Shown piece by piece: positions 51,848-60,661 of a stretch of DNA of 64,000 nucleotides (positions within the stretch are counted from its first letter, which is position 1; each line of letters begins with the position of its first letter). The notes beneath the pieces are model-generated. The model saw nothing but the letters and a program-made list of their open reading frames with translations, had not been told where the DNA came from and searched no databases. Position numbers and translations under genes: made by a program. The DNA is from Micromonospora musae (GTDB taxonomy: Bacteria > Actinomycetota > Actinomycetes > Mycobacteriales > Micromonosporaceae), in the NCBI RefSeq assembly GCF_003626635.1, contig NZ_RAZT01000003.1:434001-498000 (forward strand), in the 5' to 3' direction.

Positions 51848-52843
51848 GTGACGATCGAGCACTCCGCGCCGACGACCGGCCAGGCCGCGCGTACCGCGAC
51901 GCCCGCCCCAGAGGGGCGGCGCATGCTGCGGATCGAGGCCCGCAATGCCGAGACGCCGATCGAGCGCAAACCACCGTGGATCAAGGTCAAGGCCAAGATG
52001 GGGCCGGAGTACACCCAGCTGCGCGGGCTCGTCTCGCGCGAGGGGCTGCACACCGTCTGCCAGGAGGCCGGCTGTCCCAACATCTACGAATGTTGGGAGG
52101 ACCGGGAGGCCACCTTCCTCATCGGCGGCGACCAGTGCACCCGCCGCTGCGACTTCTGCCAGATCGACACCGGCAAGCCGGCCGAGTTCGACGCGGACGA
52201 GCCGCGCCGGGTCGCCGAGTCCGTGGTGTCGATGGGCCTGCGCTACGCCACGGTCACCGGCGTGGCCCGCGACGACCTGCCCGACGGCGGCGCCTGGCTC
52301 TACGCCGAGACCGTCCGCCAGATCCACGCGTTGCAGCCCGGCTGCGGCGTGGAGCTGCTGATCCCCGACTTCAACGCGGTTCCCGAGCAGCTCGCCGAGG
52401 TGTTCGGTTCCCGCCCCGAGGTGCTGGCCCACAACGTCGAGACCGTTCCGCGGATCTTCAAGCGGATCCGGCCGGCGTTCCGCTACGAGCGGTCGCTGGA
52501 CGTGATCCGGCAGGCCCGCGCGGACGGGCTGGTGACCAAGAGCAACCTGATCCTCGGCATGGGCGAGGAGCGGGCCGAGGTGTCCCAGGCGCTGCGTGAC
52601 CTCCACGAGGCCGGGTGCGAGCTGATCACCATCACCCAGTACCTTCGCCCCAGCCCCCGGCACCACCCGGTCGAGCGGTGGGTCAAGCCCGAGGAGTTCG
52701 TGGAGCTGAGCGCGGAGGCCGAGGAGATCGGCTTCGCGGGCGTCATGAGTGGGCCGCTGGTGCGCTCGTCGTACCGGGCGGGCCGGCTCTACCAGCAGGC
52801 GCTCGCCGCCCGCGACGCCAGCCCGGTCGTCACCGCCGGCTGA
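51848..52843 (+). CDS. lipA: Lipoyl synthase LipA
   Basis: Radical-SAM enzyme that inserts two sulfur atoms into octanoyl groups on lipoyl domains. The 331-residue protein has the radical-SAM cluster CTRRCDFC (Cys97, Cys101, Cys104) and the auxiliary cluster [12 protein letters not shown] earlier, which supplies the sulfur. GTG 51848 follows a short leader; no strong ribosome binding site is seen. The auxiliary cluster would need an A-type carrier such as ErpA, encoded at 6.2 kb. It corresponds to Rv2218; lipB is 4.5 kb upstream. Confidence 0.96.
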   Translation: MTIEHSAPTTGQAARTATPAPEGRRMLRIEARNAETPIERKPPWIKVKAKMGPEYTQLRGLVSREGLHTVCQEAGCPNIYECWEDREATFLIGGDQCTRRCDFCQIDTGKPAEFDADEPRRVAESVVSMGLRYATVTGVARDDLPDGGAWLYAETVRQIHALQPGCGVELLIPDFNAVPEQLAEVFGSRPEVLAHNVETVPRIFKRIRPAFRYERSLDVIRQARADGLVTKSNLILGMGEERAEVSQALRDLHEAGCELITITQYLRPSPRHHPVERWVKPEEFVELSAEAEEIGFAGVMSGPLVRSSYRAGRLYQQALAARDASPVVTAG

Positions 52844-52891
52844 TCCGCGCCGCTGCCGGTCCTTCCGGCCGGCGGGTGCCATGATCAGGTC

Positions 52892-54562
52892 ATGACGGCC
52901 GGCGTACGCCAGGAGACCCACGACGCGCGTGGCGGGCTACCGGCCGCCGGCCGAGCCCGGCTGCCCGTGCTACTCACCGTGGTGGCGCTGCTCGCCGGGG
53001 TCGGCTACCGGCTGGCCCTGCTCGCCTTCGGCGCTCCGGCGACCAACAGCGACGAGGCCACCATGGGGTTGGCCGCGCTGCACATCGCCCGCGGGCAGGA
53101 CTTCCCGGTGTGGTTCTACGGGCAGTCCTACATGGGGACGCTGGAGGCGTACCTGGCCGCGCCCGTGCTCGCGCTGACCGGGCCGTCGCTCTTCGGCCTG
53201 CGCCTGGTCACGGTGGCGCTCTACGCAGCCTTCGCGCTGCTCGCCTGGCGGTTGACGCTGCGGCTGACCGGTGACCGGTGGTTCGCGCTGCTGGTGGTGG
53301 CGCTGCTCGCGCTCGGCTCGGACCGGATCGTCAAGAATCAGCTCATCGCCGGTGGCGGCTACCCCGAGATGAGCCCGGCCGCCGCCGCGCTGGCGCTGCT
53401 CGCGTACGACCTCTGCGCCGGCCGGCCGGGCCGCCGGCTGCCCCGGTGGACGGCGTGGGGTCTCCTCGCCGGGCTGATGCTCTGGGTGGATCCGCTCGTG
53501 CTGCCGTACGTGCTCGGCGTCGGCGCGGTGCTCGTGGCGTTCCGCTGGCGGGAACTGCGGGCGCGGGCCGGGGCGGTGCTCGGGATCGCCGTCCTGGTCG
53601 GTGCCGCGCCCCTGCTCGGGCACAGCCTGGCGACCGGCCGGAACCCGCTCGCCGCCGTACTCGCCGCGGCGGGGGGTGGCGCCGACGCGCCGGCCGGCTG
53701 GGCGGACCGGCTGCACGGTGGCCTGCTGCTCGGCCCGTCGCTGGGCATGGGCTTCTGCTCCCCCGGCAACTGCGCGACCGGGCAGCTCTGGTGGGCACTC
53801 GCCCTGCCGGTGCTGCTCGTCGTCGGGGCGGTGTCCGCCGGTCGCGCGCTGCGAACGGGCCGCGCCGATCACGTCGGGGACGGCGGTGCCGCACGTCCAG
53901 GAGCTGCCGGCGACGCGCCGGCGAACGGCCGCGTCGGGGCGGCCCTGCGGCTCGCGCTCGTCGCGGCGGGCACGGCCACGCTGGTCGCGTACACGCTGAG
54001 CGGTTCGGCGGGCCGGACTCCCGTGGAGAGTTCCCGTTACCTCTCCTGCCTGCTCGTCTCCCTGCCCGCGCTGCTCTGGCCGCTGTGGCGCGCCGCCCGC
54101 CGGCTGACCGACGGGCGGTCACGGCGTCCCGGTCGACGCGTCGTCGGGATCCTGGCGGCCGCCGTGCTGGCGGCGACCGTGGCCGGTACGGGCTACGCGA
54201 CGTACCGCGCGGCCGGCACCGCCCCCGCCGCCCGAGCCGCCGAGGCCCGGCACACCGAACTGGTCGGCACGCTGCGTGAGCTGGGCGTCCGGCACGTCTA
54301 CGGCGGCTACTGGACCTGCAACCGGCTCACCTTCGCCAGCGGCGAGGAGGTGGTCTGCGCGGTGGTCGACGACGAGCTGCGCCCCGGCCACGACCGGTAC
54401 GCCCCGTACCGCCGGGCGGTGGCGGCGTCGGCGGCGCCGGCCTGGATCGCGCCGACCGGCTCCCCGCTCGCGGCCCGGCTGGACGAGCGCCTGCGCGCCG
54501 CACCGGGGAGCCTCGACCTGATCACCATCGACGGCTACCGCATCTACCTCGCGCGTTCCTGA
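52892..54562 (+). CDS. Large membrane protein, ArnT/PMT-like (GT-C)
   Basis: A 556-residue protein with about eleven helices. The first periplasmic loop holds TNSDEATMGLAALHIARGQDFPVWFYGQSYMG, an arrangement of acidic residues like that of GT-C enzymes of the PMT/ArnT class, and the C-terminus carries a soluble part (RELGVRHVYGGYWTCNRLTF). ATG 52892. It starts 48 bp after lipA on the same strand, possibly in the same transcript. Donor and acceptor are unknown; a role in cell-envelope glycosylation is a guess by fold. Confidence 0.77.
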   Translation: MTAGVRQETHDARGGLPAAGRARLPVLLTVVALLAGVGYRLALLAFGAPATNSDEATMGLAALHIARGQDFPVWFYGQSYMGTLEAYLAAPVLALTGPSLFGLRLVTVALYAAFALLAWRLTLRLTGDRWFALLVVALLALGSDRIVKNQLIAGGGYPEMSPAAAALALLAYDLCAGRPGRRLPRWTAWGLLAGLMLWVDPLVLPYVLGVGAVLVAFRWRELRARAGAVLGIAVLVGAAPLLGHSLATGRNPLAAVLAAAGGGADAPAGWADRLHGGLLLGPSLGMGFCSPGNCATGQLWWALALPVLLVVGAVSAGRALRTGRADHVGDGGAARPGAAGDAPANGRVGAALRLALVAAGTATLVAYTLSGSAGRTPVESSRYLSCLLVSLPALLWPLWRAARRLTDGRSRRPGRRVVGILAAAVLAATVAGTGYATYRAAGTAPAARAAEARHTELVGTLRELGVRHVYGGYWTCNRLTFASGEEVVCAVVDDELRPGHDRYAPYRRAVAASAAPAWIAPTGSPLAARLDERLRAAPGSLDLITIDGYRIYLARS

Positions 54563-54627
54563 CGGCTGCGGGCGCTGACCCAGGACGCGGATCACCCGCA
54601 CCCGGCGAGACCACTAGACTCTGCGGC

Positions 54628-55317
54628 ATGGCAAAGCCCCAGGAGAAGGTCTCGTTCGGCCAGCGGCTGAAGCAGATCGGGATGGTGTTCCAGTTCACCG
54701 CCAAGCAGGACCGGTGGTTCGCCCCGCTGGTCGCCGCGGCGGTGCTGATCCCGATCGCGCTGACCGTGGTCGCCACGATCCTCTGGGGTTGGATCTTCAT
54801 CCCGCTGGGCATCCTGTTCACGCTGCTCGCGGTGCTGATCGTGCTCAACCTGCGCTCGAACAGCGCGATGATGAATGCCGCCGAGGGGCAACCCGGAGCG
54901 GCGGCGCAGATCATGGAGAGCATGCGCGGCGACTGGCGGGTGACCCCGGCGGTCAGCTCCACCACCCAGATGGACATGATCCACCTGGTGATCGGCCGGC
55001 CGGGCGTGATCCTGCTGGCCGAGGGGAACCCGCAGCGGGTACGCGGCCTGCTCGGCCAGGAGAAGCGCCGCCTGGCCAAGGTCATCGGCTCGGCGCCGCT
55101 GCACGACTACGTGATCGGCCAGGGCGAGGACGAGCTGCCCATCCGCAAGCTGCGGACCACGCTGATGCGGCTGCCGCGCAACCTCAGCGGCAAGGACGTC
55201 AACGCACTCGACAAGCGGCTCAAGGCGCTGAGCGCGCGGCCGCAGCTGCCCAAGGGGGCGATCCCGAAGAACATGCGACCGCCGCGGGGCGCGTTCCGCC
55301 AGACCCGGGGCCGCTGA
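54628..55317 (+). CDS. DUF4191 family membrane protein
   Basis: A 229-residue actinobacterial protein, function unknown. Two membrane helices lie at about residues 30-50 and 52-72 (APLVAAAVLIPIALTVV and WIFIPLGILFTLLAVLIVL); the rest is a basic cytoplasmic domain with GQPGAAAQIMESMRGDWRV, PGVILLAEGNPQRVRGLLGQ and the tail IPKNMRPPRGAFRQTRGR. ATG 54628. It corresponds to Rv2219, always found next to lipA in actinomycetes as I recall, so a link with lipoate enzymes is possible but unproven. Confidence 0.88.
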   Translation: MAKPQEKVSFGQRLKQIGMVFQFTAKQDRWFAPLVAAAVLIPIALTVVATILWGWIFIPLGILFTLLAVLIVLNLRSNSAMMNAAEGQPGAAAQIMESMRGDWRVTPAVSSTTQMDMIHLVIGRPGVILLAEGNPQRVRGLLGQEKRRLAKVIGSAPLHDYVIGQGEDELPIRKLRTTLMRLPRNLSGKDVNALDKRLKALSARPQLPKGAIPKNMRPPRGAFRQTRGR

Positions 55318-55336
55318 CCCCGGTCGTACCGCCGAA

Positions 55337-55362
55337 GAGCCGGACCCGTACGGGTCCGGCTC
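55337..55362 (+). terminator. Terminator after the DUF4191 gene
   Basis: A 12-bp perfect stem (55337-55348 with 55351-55362, GAGCCGGACCCG and complement) followed by CTTTCCCT, 19 bp beyond the stop. Confidence 0.85.
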
Positions 55363-55375
55363 CTTTCCCTGTCTC

Positions 55376-55420
55376 AGAGACTGTCGGGAAACCCCGTGGC
55401 AGGGTTTCCCGACAGTCTCT
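55376..55420. repeat. 19-bp-arm inverted repeat between convergent genes
   Basis: Left arm AGAGACTGTCGGGAAACCC (55376-55394) and right arm (55402-55420) are perfectly complementary with a 7-base loop. It overlaps the stop codon region of the RDD gene and probably terminates it; it adds to the hairpin at 55337-55362. It resembles, in scale, the other long inverted repeats of the window. Confidence 0.9.
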
Positions 55421-55815
55421 CAAACGGAGGTGACGACCGAGCCGCTCGCCCGGTCGTGCAGGCCACGGCGGTGCGAGTCCATGATCAGGGCGGGTACGAC
55501 CAGCGCGAGGAGCAGGCCCCGCAGCAGCCCGCGGAACACCCCGATCCGGCCGCCGTCGGACCAGGAGACGCAGCGGATCCGGGTGATGTACATGCCCGGG
55601 GTCTGGGCGAAGAGGCCGAGGAAGAAGCCGTACTCGAGGACGAGCACGAGGACGGGGGCCCACCCGTCGCTGACCGGGTCGGCGAAGATCCCCGCCACGA
55701 GCAGGCAGAGCACCCAGTCGATGATCAGTGCGCCGAACCGCCGGCCCAGCGTGGGCGGGGTGAACGAGGGGTCGACGGCGGGGGGCACCGGATGCGGGTC
55801 ACGCGGGTTGGTCAC
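55420..55815 (-). CDS. RDD family membrane protein
   Basis: A 131-residue protein with three membrane helices. The family signature is visible: FGALIIDWVLCLLVAGIF with the Asp, then GRRFG before it and a C-terminal HRRGLHDRASGSVV. The N-terminus is Pro-rich (DPHPVPPAVDPSFTPP). GTG 55815 was chosen; an upstream GTG in frame lacks a ribosome binding site. It matches Rv2219A in the conserved block. The function of RDD proteins is generally unknown, though transport has been proposed. Confidence 0.9.
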   Translation of the reverse strand: MTNPRDPHPVPPAVDPSFTPPTLGRRFGALIIDWVLCLLVAGIFADPVSDGWAPVLVLVLEYGFFLGLFAQTPGMYITRIRCVSWSDGGRIGVFRGLLRGLLLALVVPALIMDSHRRGLHDRASGSVVTSV

Positions 55816-55982
55816 AGCGGTCAAGGGTAACCAGCGGGTCCGCCACCGGCCGGAGCGGACCAGCACGACCTACCCGCCAATTCGGACAATCGAGGTGCCA
55901 GTGTTTAGGATTGCCGCAAAACGCCGCCACGATCGGAGCGATCGAGCGTTTCCACCAGCACCGATGACGCTCCGCGAGGGAC

Positions 55983-56020
55983 GTAACACGGCAGAAACAC
56001 TGAAGACACGGCCGGGCAAC
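55983..56020 (+). promoter_or_regulatory. Four-box GlnR operator upstream of glnA
   Basis: GTAAC (55983-55987), 6 bases, GAAAC (55994-55998), 6 bases, GACAC (56005-56009), 6 bases, GCAAC (56016-56020): the a-b-a-b pattern of actinobacterial GlnR sites, gTnAC-n6-GaAAC repeated with 11-bp spacing. The first two boxes match exactly, the last two in four of five or fewer positions. It lies 58-96 bp before the glnA start, a suitable place for GlnR activation. Confidence 0.85.
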
Positions 56021-56078
56021 CCCCCCGCCATAACGTCGCCAGAAGCCTAAGCCACCAGTGGACGTGCCAGGAGGAAGT

Positions 56079-57503
56079 GTGTTCGCCAACCCCGAGGAAC
56101 TTCTGCGCTACCTCAAGAACGAGGACGTGAAGTTCGTCGACGTACGCTTCTGTGACCTGCCGGGTGTGATGCAGCACTTCAACCTGCCGGTCGAGTCCGT
56201 CGACGACCAGATCTTCACCGAGGGCCTCGCGTTCGACGGCTCGTCGATCCGCGGCTTCCAGGCGATCCACGAGTCGGACATGCTCCTGCTCCCGGACGTG
56301 GCGACCGCCTTCATCGACCCGTTCCGCGCGCAGAAGACCCTCGCGCTGAACTTCTTCATCCACGACCCGTTCACCCGCGAGGCCTACAGCCGCGACCCGC
56401 GCAACGTGGCGAAGAAGGCCGAGGCGTACCTGGCGGCCAGCGGCATCGCCGACACCGCGTACTTCGGGGCCGAGGCGGAGTTCTACATCTTCGACTCGAT
56501 CCGCCACGAGACCTCCGCGCACCAGTCGTTCTACTACATCGACTCGATCGAGGGCGCCTGGAACACCGGCCGCGAGGAGGAGGGCGGCAACCGCGGTTAC
56601 AAGACCCCCTACAAGGGCGGCTACTTCCCGGTGCCCCCGGTCGACCACTACGCCGACCTGCGCGACAAGATCGTGCGCCGGCTCGTCGACGGCGGCTTCA
56701 CGGTGGAGCGCTCGCACCACGAGGTGGGCACCGCCGGCCAGTCCGAGATCAACTACAGGTTCTCGACGCTGCTGCACGCCGCCGACCAGCTCCAGCTCTT
56801 CAAGTACATCGTGAAGAACGAGACCTGGGCGAACGGCAAGACCGCCACCTTCATGCCGAAGCCGCTCTTCGGCGACAACGGCTCCGGCATGCACACCCAC
56901 CAGAGCCTCTGGCTCAACGGTGAGCCGCTCTTCTACGACGAGACCGGCTACGCCGGCCTGTCGGACACCGCCCGCTGGTACATCGGCGGTCTGCTGCACC
57001 ACGCGCCGTCGCTGCTCGCCTTCACCAACCCGACGGTCAACTCGTACCGCCGCCTGGTGCCGGGCTTCGAGGCACCGGTCAACCTGGTCTACTCGCAGCG
57101 CAACCGCTCCGCCTGCACCCGCATCCCGGTGACCGGCAGCAACCCGAAGGCGAAGCGCGTCGAGTTCCGCGTGCCGGACCCGTCGGCCAACGTCTACCTG
57201 GCCTTCGCCGCGATGCTGATGGCCGGCCTGGACGGCATCAAGAACAAGATCGAGCCACCGGCGCCGATCGACAAGGACCTGTACGACCTGCCGCCGGAGG
57301 AGTGGGGCGACGTCAAGCAGGTGCCGGGTTCGCTGTCGGAGGTGCTCGACCGGCTCGAGGCCGACCACGACTACCTGCTCGAGGGTGGCGTCTTCACCCC
57401 CGACCTGATCTCCACCTGGATCGAGTGGAAGCGGACCAACGAGGTCGACCCGGTGCGGCTGCGCCCGACCCCGCACGAGTTCGCCATGTACTTCGACTGC
57501 TGA
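56079..57503 (+). CDS. glnA: Glutamine synthetase type I (GlnA, adenylylatable)
   Basis: Forms glutamine from glutamate, ammonia and ATP; dodecameric cytoplasmic enzyme. The 474-residue product has [16 protein letters not shown], the GSI signature [38 protein letters not shown] (ATP-binding), RSACTRIP and the adenylylation site DLYDLPPEE (Tyr402). GTG 56079 has AGGAGGA at 56069-56075. The presence of the adenylylation loop and of glnE 6 kb away means covalent control, and a GlnR operator upstream means transcriptional control. It corresponds to Rv2220 (glnA1), the main enzyme in mycobacteria. Confidence 0.97.
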   Translation: MFANPEELLRYLKNEDVKFVDVRFCDLPGVMQHFNLPVESVDDQIFTEGLAFDGSSIRGFQAIHESDMLLLPDVATAFIDPFRAQKTLALNFFIHDPFTREAYSRDPRNVAKKAEAYLAASGIADTAYFGAEAEFYIFDSIRHETSAHQSFYYIDSIEGAWNTGREEEGGNRGYKTPYKGGYFPVPPVDHYADLRDKIVRRLVDGGFTVERSHHEVGTAGQSEINYRFSTLLHAADQLQLFKYIVKNETWANGKTATFMPKPLFGDNGSGMHTHQSLWLNGEPLFYDETGYAGLSDTARWYIGGLLHHAPSLLAFTNPTVNSYRRLVPGFEAPVNLVYSQRNRSACTRIPVTGSNPKAKRVEFRVPDPSANVYLAFAAMLMAGLDGIKNKIEPPAPIDKDLYDLPPEEWGDVKQVPGSLSEVLDRLEADHDYLLEGGVFTPDLISTWIEWKRTNEVDPVRLRPTPHEFAMYFDC

Positions 57504-57519
57504 CTCGAACCTCCTCCGG

Positions 57520-57555
57520 CCGGGCCGGCTCCGCATCGCTGCGGAGCCGGCCCGG
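57520..57555 (+). terminator. Terminator after glnA
   Basis: A 16-bp perfect stem (57520-57535 with 57540-57555, CCGGGCCGGCTCCGCA and complement) with loop TCGC, followed by TCTTGT. It starts 17 bp after the glnA stop. Confidence 0.92.
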
Positions 57556-57590
57556 TCTTGTATCGCCTTCCGGCATACCTTCGGGTCCGA

Positions 57591-57603
57591 TATATTGGCG
57601 GCG
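57591..57603 (+). promoter_or_regulatory. Putative -10 box of the PadR gene
   Basis: TATATT at 57591-57596 is rare in this GC-rich sequence and stands seven bases before GTG 57603, so the transcript probably starts at or near the start codon. No ribosome binding site is visible; a leaderless message is likely. The -35 is not clear. Confidence 0.55.
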
Positions 57604-57989
57604 TGGACACTCCGCTACGCGAACCCACCTTCCTGATCCTCACCGCGCTGGCCGCCGCCCCGATGCACGGCTACGGCCTGATCGGCGAGGTCGACACCCT
57701 CTCCGACGGCCGTGTCTCGCTACGCCCCGGCACCCTCTACGGCGCACTCGACCGGCTGGTCGACGCCGGCCTGGTCGACGTCGACCGGGAGGAGATCGTC
57801 GACGGCCGGCTACGTCGCTACTACCGCCTCAGCCCGGAGGGCGAGGCCACCCTCAGCGCCGAGACCGAACGACTTCGCCGCAACGTGGCGGCGGCCACCG
57901 AACGGCTGCGCAACCGGGCCACCAACCCCGGCACACCGCGTCGCGCCGCCGGCACCGGCACGCCACGTCTCGCTGGAGGGCCGGCATGA
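57603..57989 (+). CDS. PadR-family transcriptional regulator
   Basis: A 128-residue winged-helix regulator: DTPLREPTFLILTALAAAPMHGYGLI starts it, with SLRPGTLYGALDRLVDAGLV as the recognition helix and RRYYRLSPEGEATL as the wing, then a short C-terminal coiled coil. Homologues usually repress the membrane protein encoded next to them and respond to small molecules. GTG 57603 directly after the -10-like TATATT. Its stop overlaps the ATG of the next gene (ATGA), so the two are co-translated. Confidence 0.9.
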   Translation: MDTPLREPTFLILTALAAAPMHGYGLIGEVDTLSDGRVSLRPGTLYGALDRLVDAGLVDVDREEIVDGRLRRYYRLSPEGEATLSAETERLRRNVAAATERLRNRATNPGTPRRAAGTGTPRLAGGPA

Positions 57990-58975
57990 GCGACCTGGAG
58001 CGCCGCTACCTGCGCCTGCTGCGCGCGTACCCGGCCGACTACCGCCGCTCGCGCGGCGCCGAGATCGTCGGCACGTACCTCGACCTCGCCGCGCAGGGAC
58101 AGCGCTGGCCCTCCCCCGCCGACGCCGCGGACCTGCTCCGCGGCGGCCTGCGCCAGCGGCTGCGGGCCGCCGGGGCCGCCGACCTGATCCCGGGCGTACG
58201 CCTCGCGGCCCTGCTCGCCTTTCCCGCCGCGGCCGCCGTGGCGGGTACCTGGGCGACCGCCGAAACCACCGCACCGACCGTGGACTGGGTGGAGTTCGGC
58301 CCGTTCGCCACCGTCGGCGTTGCCTGCTGGGTCGCGTGGCTGCTCGCGGCCGTGGTCGCCGCCGTCGCACCCGCCCGGTGGGCGCGGGTCGCCGTGGGGC
58401 TCGCCCTGGCGGTCACCGTGGCGGTGGTGCCGGGCAGCGTGATCGCCGGCGTACCGCGGCCGCCGTTGTTCGTGCTCCTGCCCCAGATGGTCCTGGGCCT
58501 GCTGGCACTCGCGCTGCCGACGGGTGGCGGCTGGCGGCTCCGGCTGCCGCCACTCGCGGCCGCGGCGGCAGCCGTCGCCTCGACGGCTCACGGGCTGGGC
58601 GACTGGTCGTACCGCTGGGGTGATCCGGGAACAGCGCTGACCACCGCCGCACCTGCCGTTCTCGTGGTGGCCATGCTGATCGCGGTGGCGCTGGTGCTCC
58701 GCGGCGATCGGCGGGGGCTGTGGTCCATGCTGCTGCTCATCGCCCCGGTCGGCCTGCTGTCGCTGCGCCCGCTGGCCTTCCTGACCGCAAAAACGCTCGA
58801 CTGGAACCCGCAGGACACCGCCACGTTCGCCGTCACCGCTGCCGCGGTCGTGGCGCTGAACGTGACAGTGTTGTGGGTCGCGCTGACCGCTGGACGTGCG
58901 GCCCGCAACCGCCCCTTGCGATCAGCCAACCTCCCAACCGCCCACACCTGTCCCACCTGCGGCTCCCCGCGCTGA
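57986..58975 (+). CDS. Hypothetical multi-helix membrane protein linked to PadR
   Basis: A 329-residue protein: a cytoplasmic N-terminus of about 60 residues (SDLERRYLRLLRAYPADYRR, the start often seen in PadR-linked membrane proteins), then about seven or eight helices, ending in HTCPTCGSPR, a short CxxC tail that may bind zinc. ATG 57986 overlaps the PadR stop as ATGA. The pair resembles widespread actinobacterial operons of unknown function; it may be the regulator's target transporter or sensor. Confidence 0.85.
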   Translation: MSDLERRYLRLLRAYPADYRRSRGAEIVGTYLDLAAQGQRWPSPADAADLLRGGLRQRLRAAGAADLIPGVRLAALLAFPAAAAVAGTWATAETTAPTVDWVEFGPFATVGVACWVAWLLAAVVAAVAPARWARVAVGLALAVTVAVVPGSVIAGVPRPPLFVLLPQMVLGLLALALPTGGGWRLRLPPLAAAAAAVASTAHGLGDWSYRWGDPGTALTTAAPAVLVVAMLIAVALVLRGDRRGLWSMLLLIAPVGLLSLRPLAFLTAKTLDWNPQDTATFAVTAAAVVALNVTVLWVALTAGRAARNRPLRSANLPTAHTCPTCGSPR

Positions 58976-59003
58976 ATGCGATCCTCCCCACCGAACCGGT
59001 CCC

Positions 59004-59063
59004 GTTGGTCATGACGTTGGCGGCTGTCCGATCTCGCATTCCGCCGCCAACCTCATGATCAAC
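59004..59063. repeat. Imperfect inverted repeat with TTGATC-type tip
   Basis: Left arm GTTGGTCATGACGTTGGCGG (59004-59023) and right arm (59044-59063, reverse complement GTTGATCATGAGGTTGGCGG) match at 18 of 20 positions. The stop codon of the mannosyltransferase gene is inside the right arm. It lies between the convergent membrane-protein gene and the mannosyltransferase gene and may terminate both. Confidence 0.82.
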
Positions 59064-60648
59064 GAGGCGAGGAGTCGGGCGGGGCGGGCGCGCGGAAGCC
59101 GGACCAGCGGGTGAGGGCGAGGACCAGGAGGGTCAGGGCCAGGGCGGTCATCGCTATCGCGCCGGGGGCCTTGGTGAACCGGGCCAGGTTGGTGCCGTCG
59201 GGCAGGGTGAGGAAGGCGACGACCGCGCAGGGCAGCACGAACCAGCTGGTCCGCGTCGCGAGGTAGGACCTCCCCGTGCCCACCCGCACCGGAACGTCCG
59301 AAGAATGGTCGCCACCCGCGCCGATCGCCAGCAGAGCCAGCGGCCAGGTGGCGTACCAGGGGTGGAACACCGGGGCCAGCACCACCGTGGCGGCCAGCGC
59401 CAGCCCGGCCGCGTACAGCGCCACCCGGGGGCGGGCGGCGACCGGCTGGGCCTCCCACTGCCGGACGCCCTCCGACCGGCGAAGCGCCGTCCAGGCCCGC
59501 CACCAGAGCAGCAGCAACACCCCGGCCAGCAGCAGCACGCCCACCGCCCGCGCCACCGGCACCGCGTCCGGATCCCGGCCGGCGAGCGCCCCGACGTAGT
59601 CGACGACGAAGCCCAGCGCCGTCGGCAACGAGGTCCACTGCTCCGAGTCACCGCTGCGACTCAACCCGCCGACCCAGCCGAGCCCGAGGCCGGAGAGGAG
59701 CGAGCAGCCGGCCAGCGCCGCGAGCGCCCCGCCGGCCAGCCAGCCGCCGTCGCGCAGCAGGGCGCGTACGGTGAGCCGGCCGGGCACGGTCGCCAAGGCC
59801 GCGTACGGGAGCACCACCACCGCGGTCACCTTCACCGCCACGGCCAGCCCGAGCAGCGCCCCGGCGAACAGCAGCGCGGCGGGGCGGCCCGGCCGGCGGA
59901 GCAGCACCAGCAGACCGGGTAGGAGCAGGCCCAGCATCACCGCGTCGTTGTGTGCCCCGGCCAGCAGCTGCACGCCGACCAGTGGGCAGGCGAGCAGCAG
60001 CCACACCGCCTGGCGGGCGGGCACCCCGGCGGCCCGGGCCAGACCCGGCAGGCAGAGCGCGACCAGCAGCACCCCGGCCAGCGCGAAGAGCCGCAGCAGC
60101 ACGATCGTGCCGGTCAGGCCGCCGCCCAGCACCACGGAGAGCGCGGCCAGCAGCACGAAGACCGGGCCGTACGGGGCGGGAGTGTCCCGCCAGATCGGCG
60201 CGACGCTCTCCACCCAGGGACAGCCCGCGTCGGCCACCCCCGTGACGTACGGGTCGACGCCGTGCGCGTACGCCCAGCCCTGGCAGGCGTACGAGTAGAC
60301 GTCCCGGCTGCCCAGCGGCGCGGTGACCAGCAGCGGCAGCGCCCAGAGCCCGGCCGTGCGGTACGCCCACCCGGTCGACGGCACGCCCCGGCGCAGCGAC
60401 CACCACGCACCCACCAGCAGCGCGGTGCCGACGAGCCACGCGCCGAGGATCAGCGGCCCGTGCGGGCCCTGCCAGATGGTCACCGGGGTGACGCCCGACC
60501 GGACGGTCGGCAGCGCACCGCCGAGGTATCCGGCGATCGCGAGCAGCACCGCGCCGGCCAGTCCGGCGTACCGGGCACGAGTCGCGGCGGCCGGGCGAGG
60601 CTCGTCCCGACGGTCGGACCCGGGCGGCGGCACGCCGGGTCCGGTCAC
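59059..60648 (-). CDS. mptB: MptB-like polyprenol-phosphomannose-dependent alpha-1,6-mannosyltransferase (second copy in tandem)
   Basis: A 529-residue GT-C membrane enzyme with about twelve helices. It carries PLGSRDVYSYACQGWAYAHG followed by VDPYVTGV, and SVAPIWRDTPAPYGPVFVLLA, which are conserved in MptB proteins of actinomycetes. MptB uses polyprenyl-phosphate mannose for mannan-core extension in lipoglycans. GTG 60648 with GAGGAGG eight bases upstream. The upstream paralogue ends 13 bp before, so they are co-transcribed. Product and acceptor are inferred from family. Confidence 0.85.
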   Translation of the reverse strand: MTGPGVPPPGSDRRDEPRPAAATRARYAGLAGAVLLAIAGYLGGALPTVRSGVTPVTIWQGPHGPLILGAWLVGTALLVGAWWSLRRGVPSTGWAYRTAGLWALPLLVTAPLGSRDVYSYACQGWAYAHGVDPYVTGVADAGCPWVESVAPIWRDTPAPYGPVFVLLAALSVVLGGGLTGTIVLLRLFALAGVLLVALCLPGLARAAGVPARQAVWLLLACPLVGVQLLAGAHNDAVMLGLLLPGLLVLLRRPGRPAALLFAGALLGLAVAVKVTAVVVLPYAALATVPGRLTVRALLRDGGWLAGGALAALAGCSLLSGLGLGWVGGLSRSGDSEQWTSLPTALGFVVDYVGALAGRDPDAVPVARAVGVLLLAGVLLLLWWRAWTALRRSEGVRQWEAQPVAARPRVALYAAGLALAATVVLAPVFHPWYATWPLALLAIGAGGDHSSDVPVRVGTGRSYLATRTSWFVLPCAVVAFLTLPDGTNLARFTKAPGAIAMTALALTLLVLALTRWSGFRAPAPPDSSPR

Positions 60649-60661
60649 CGGCGTGGCCTCC

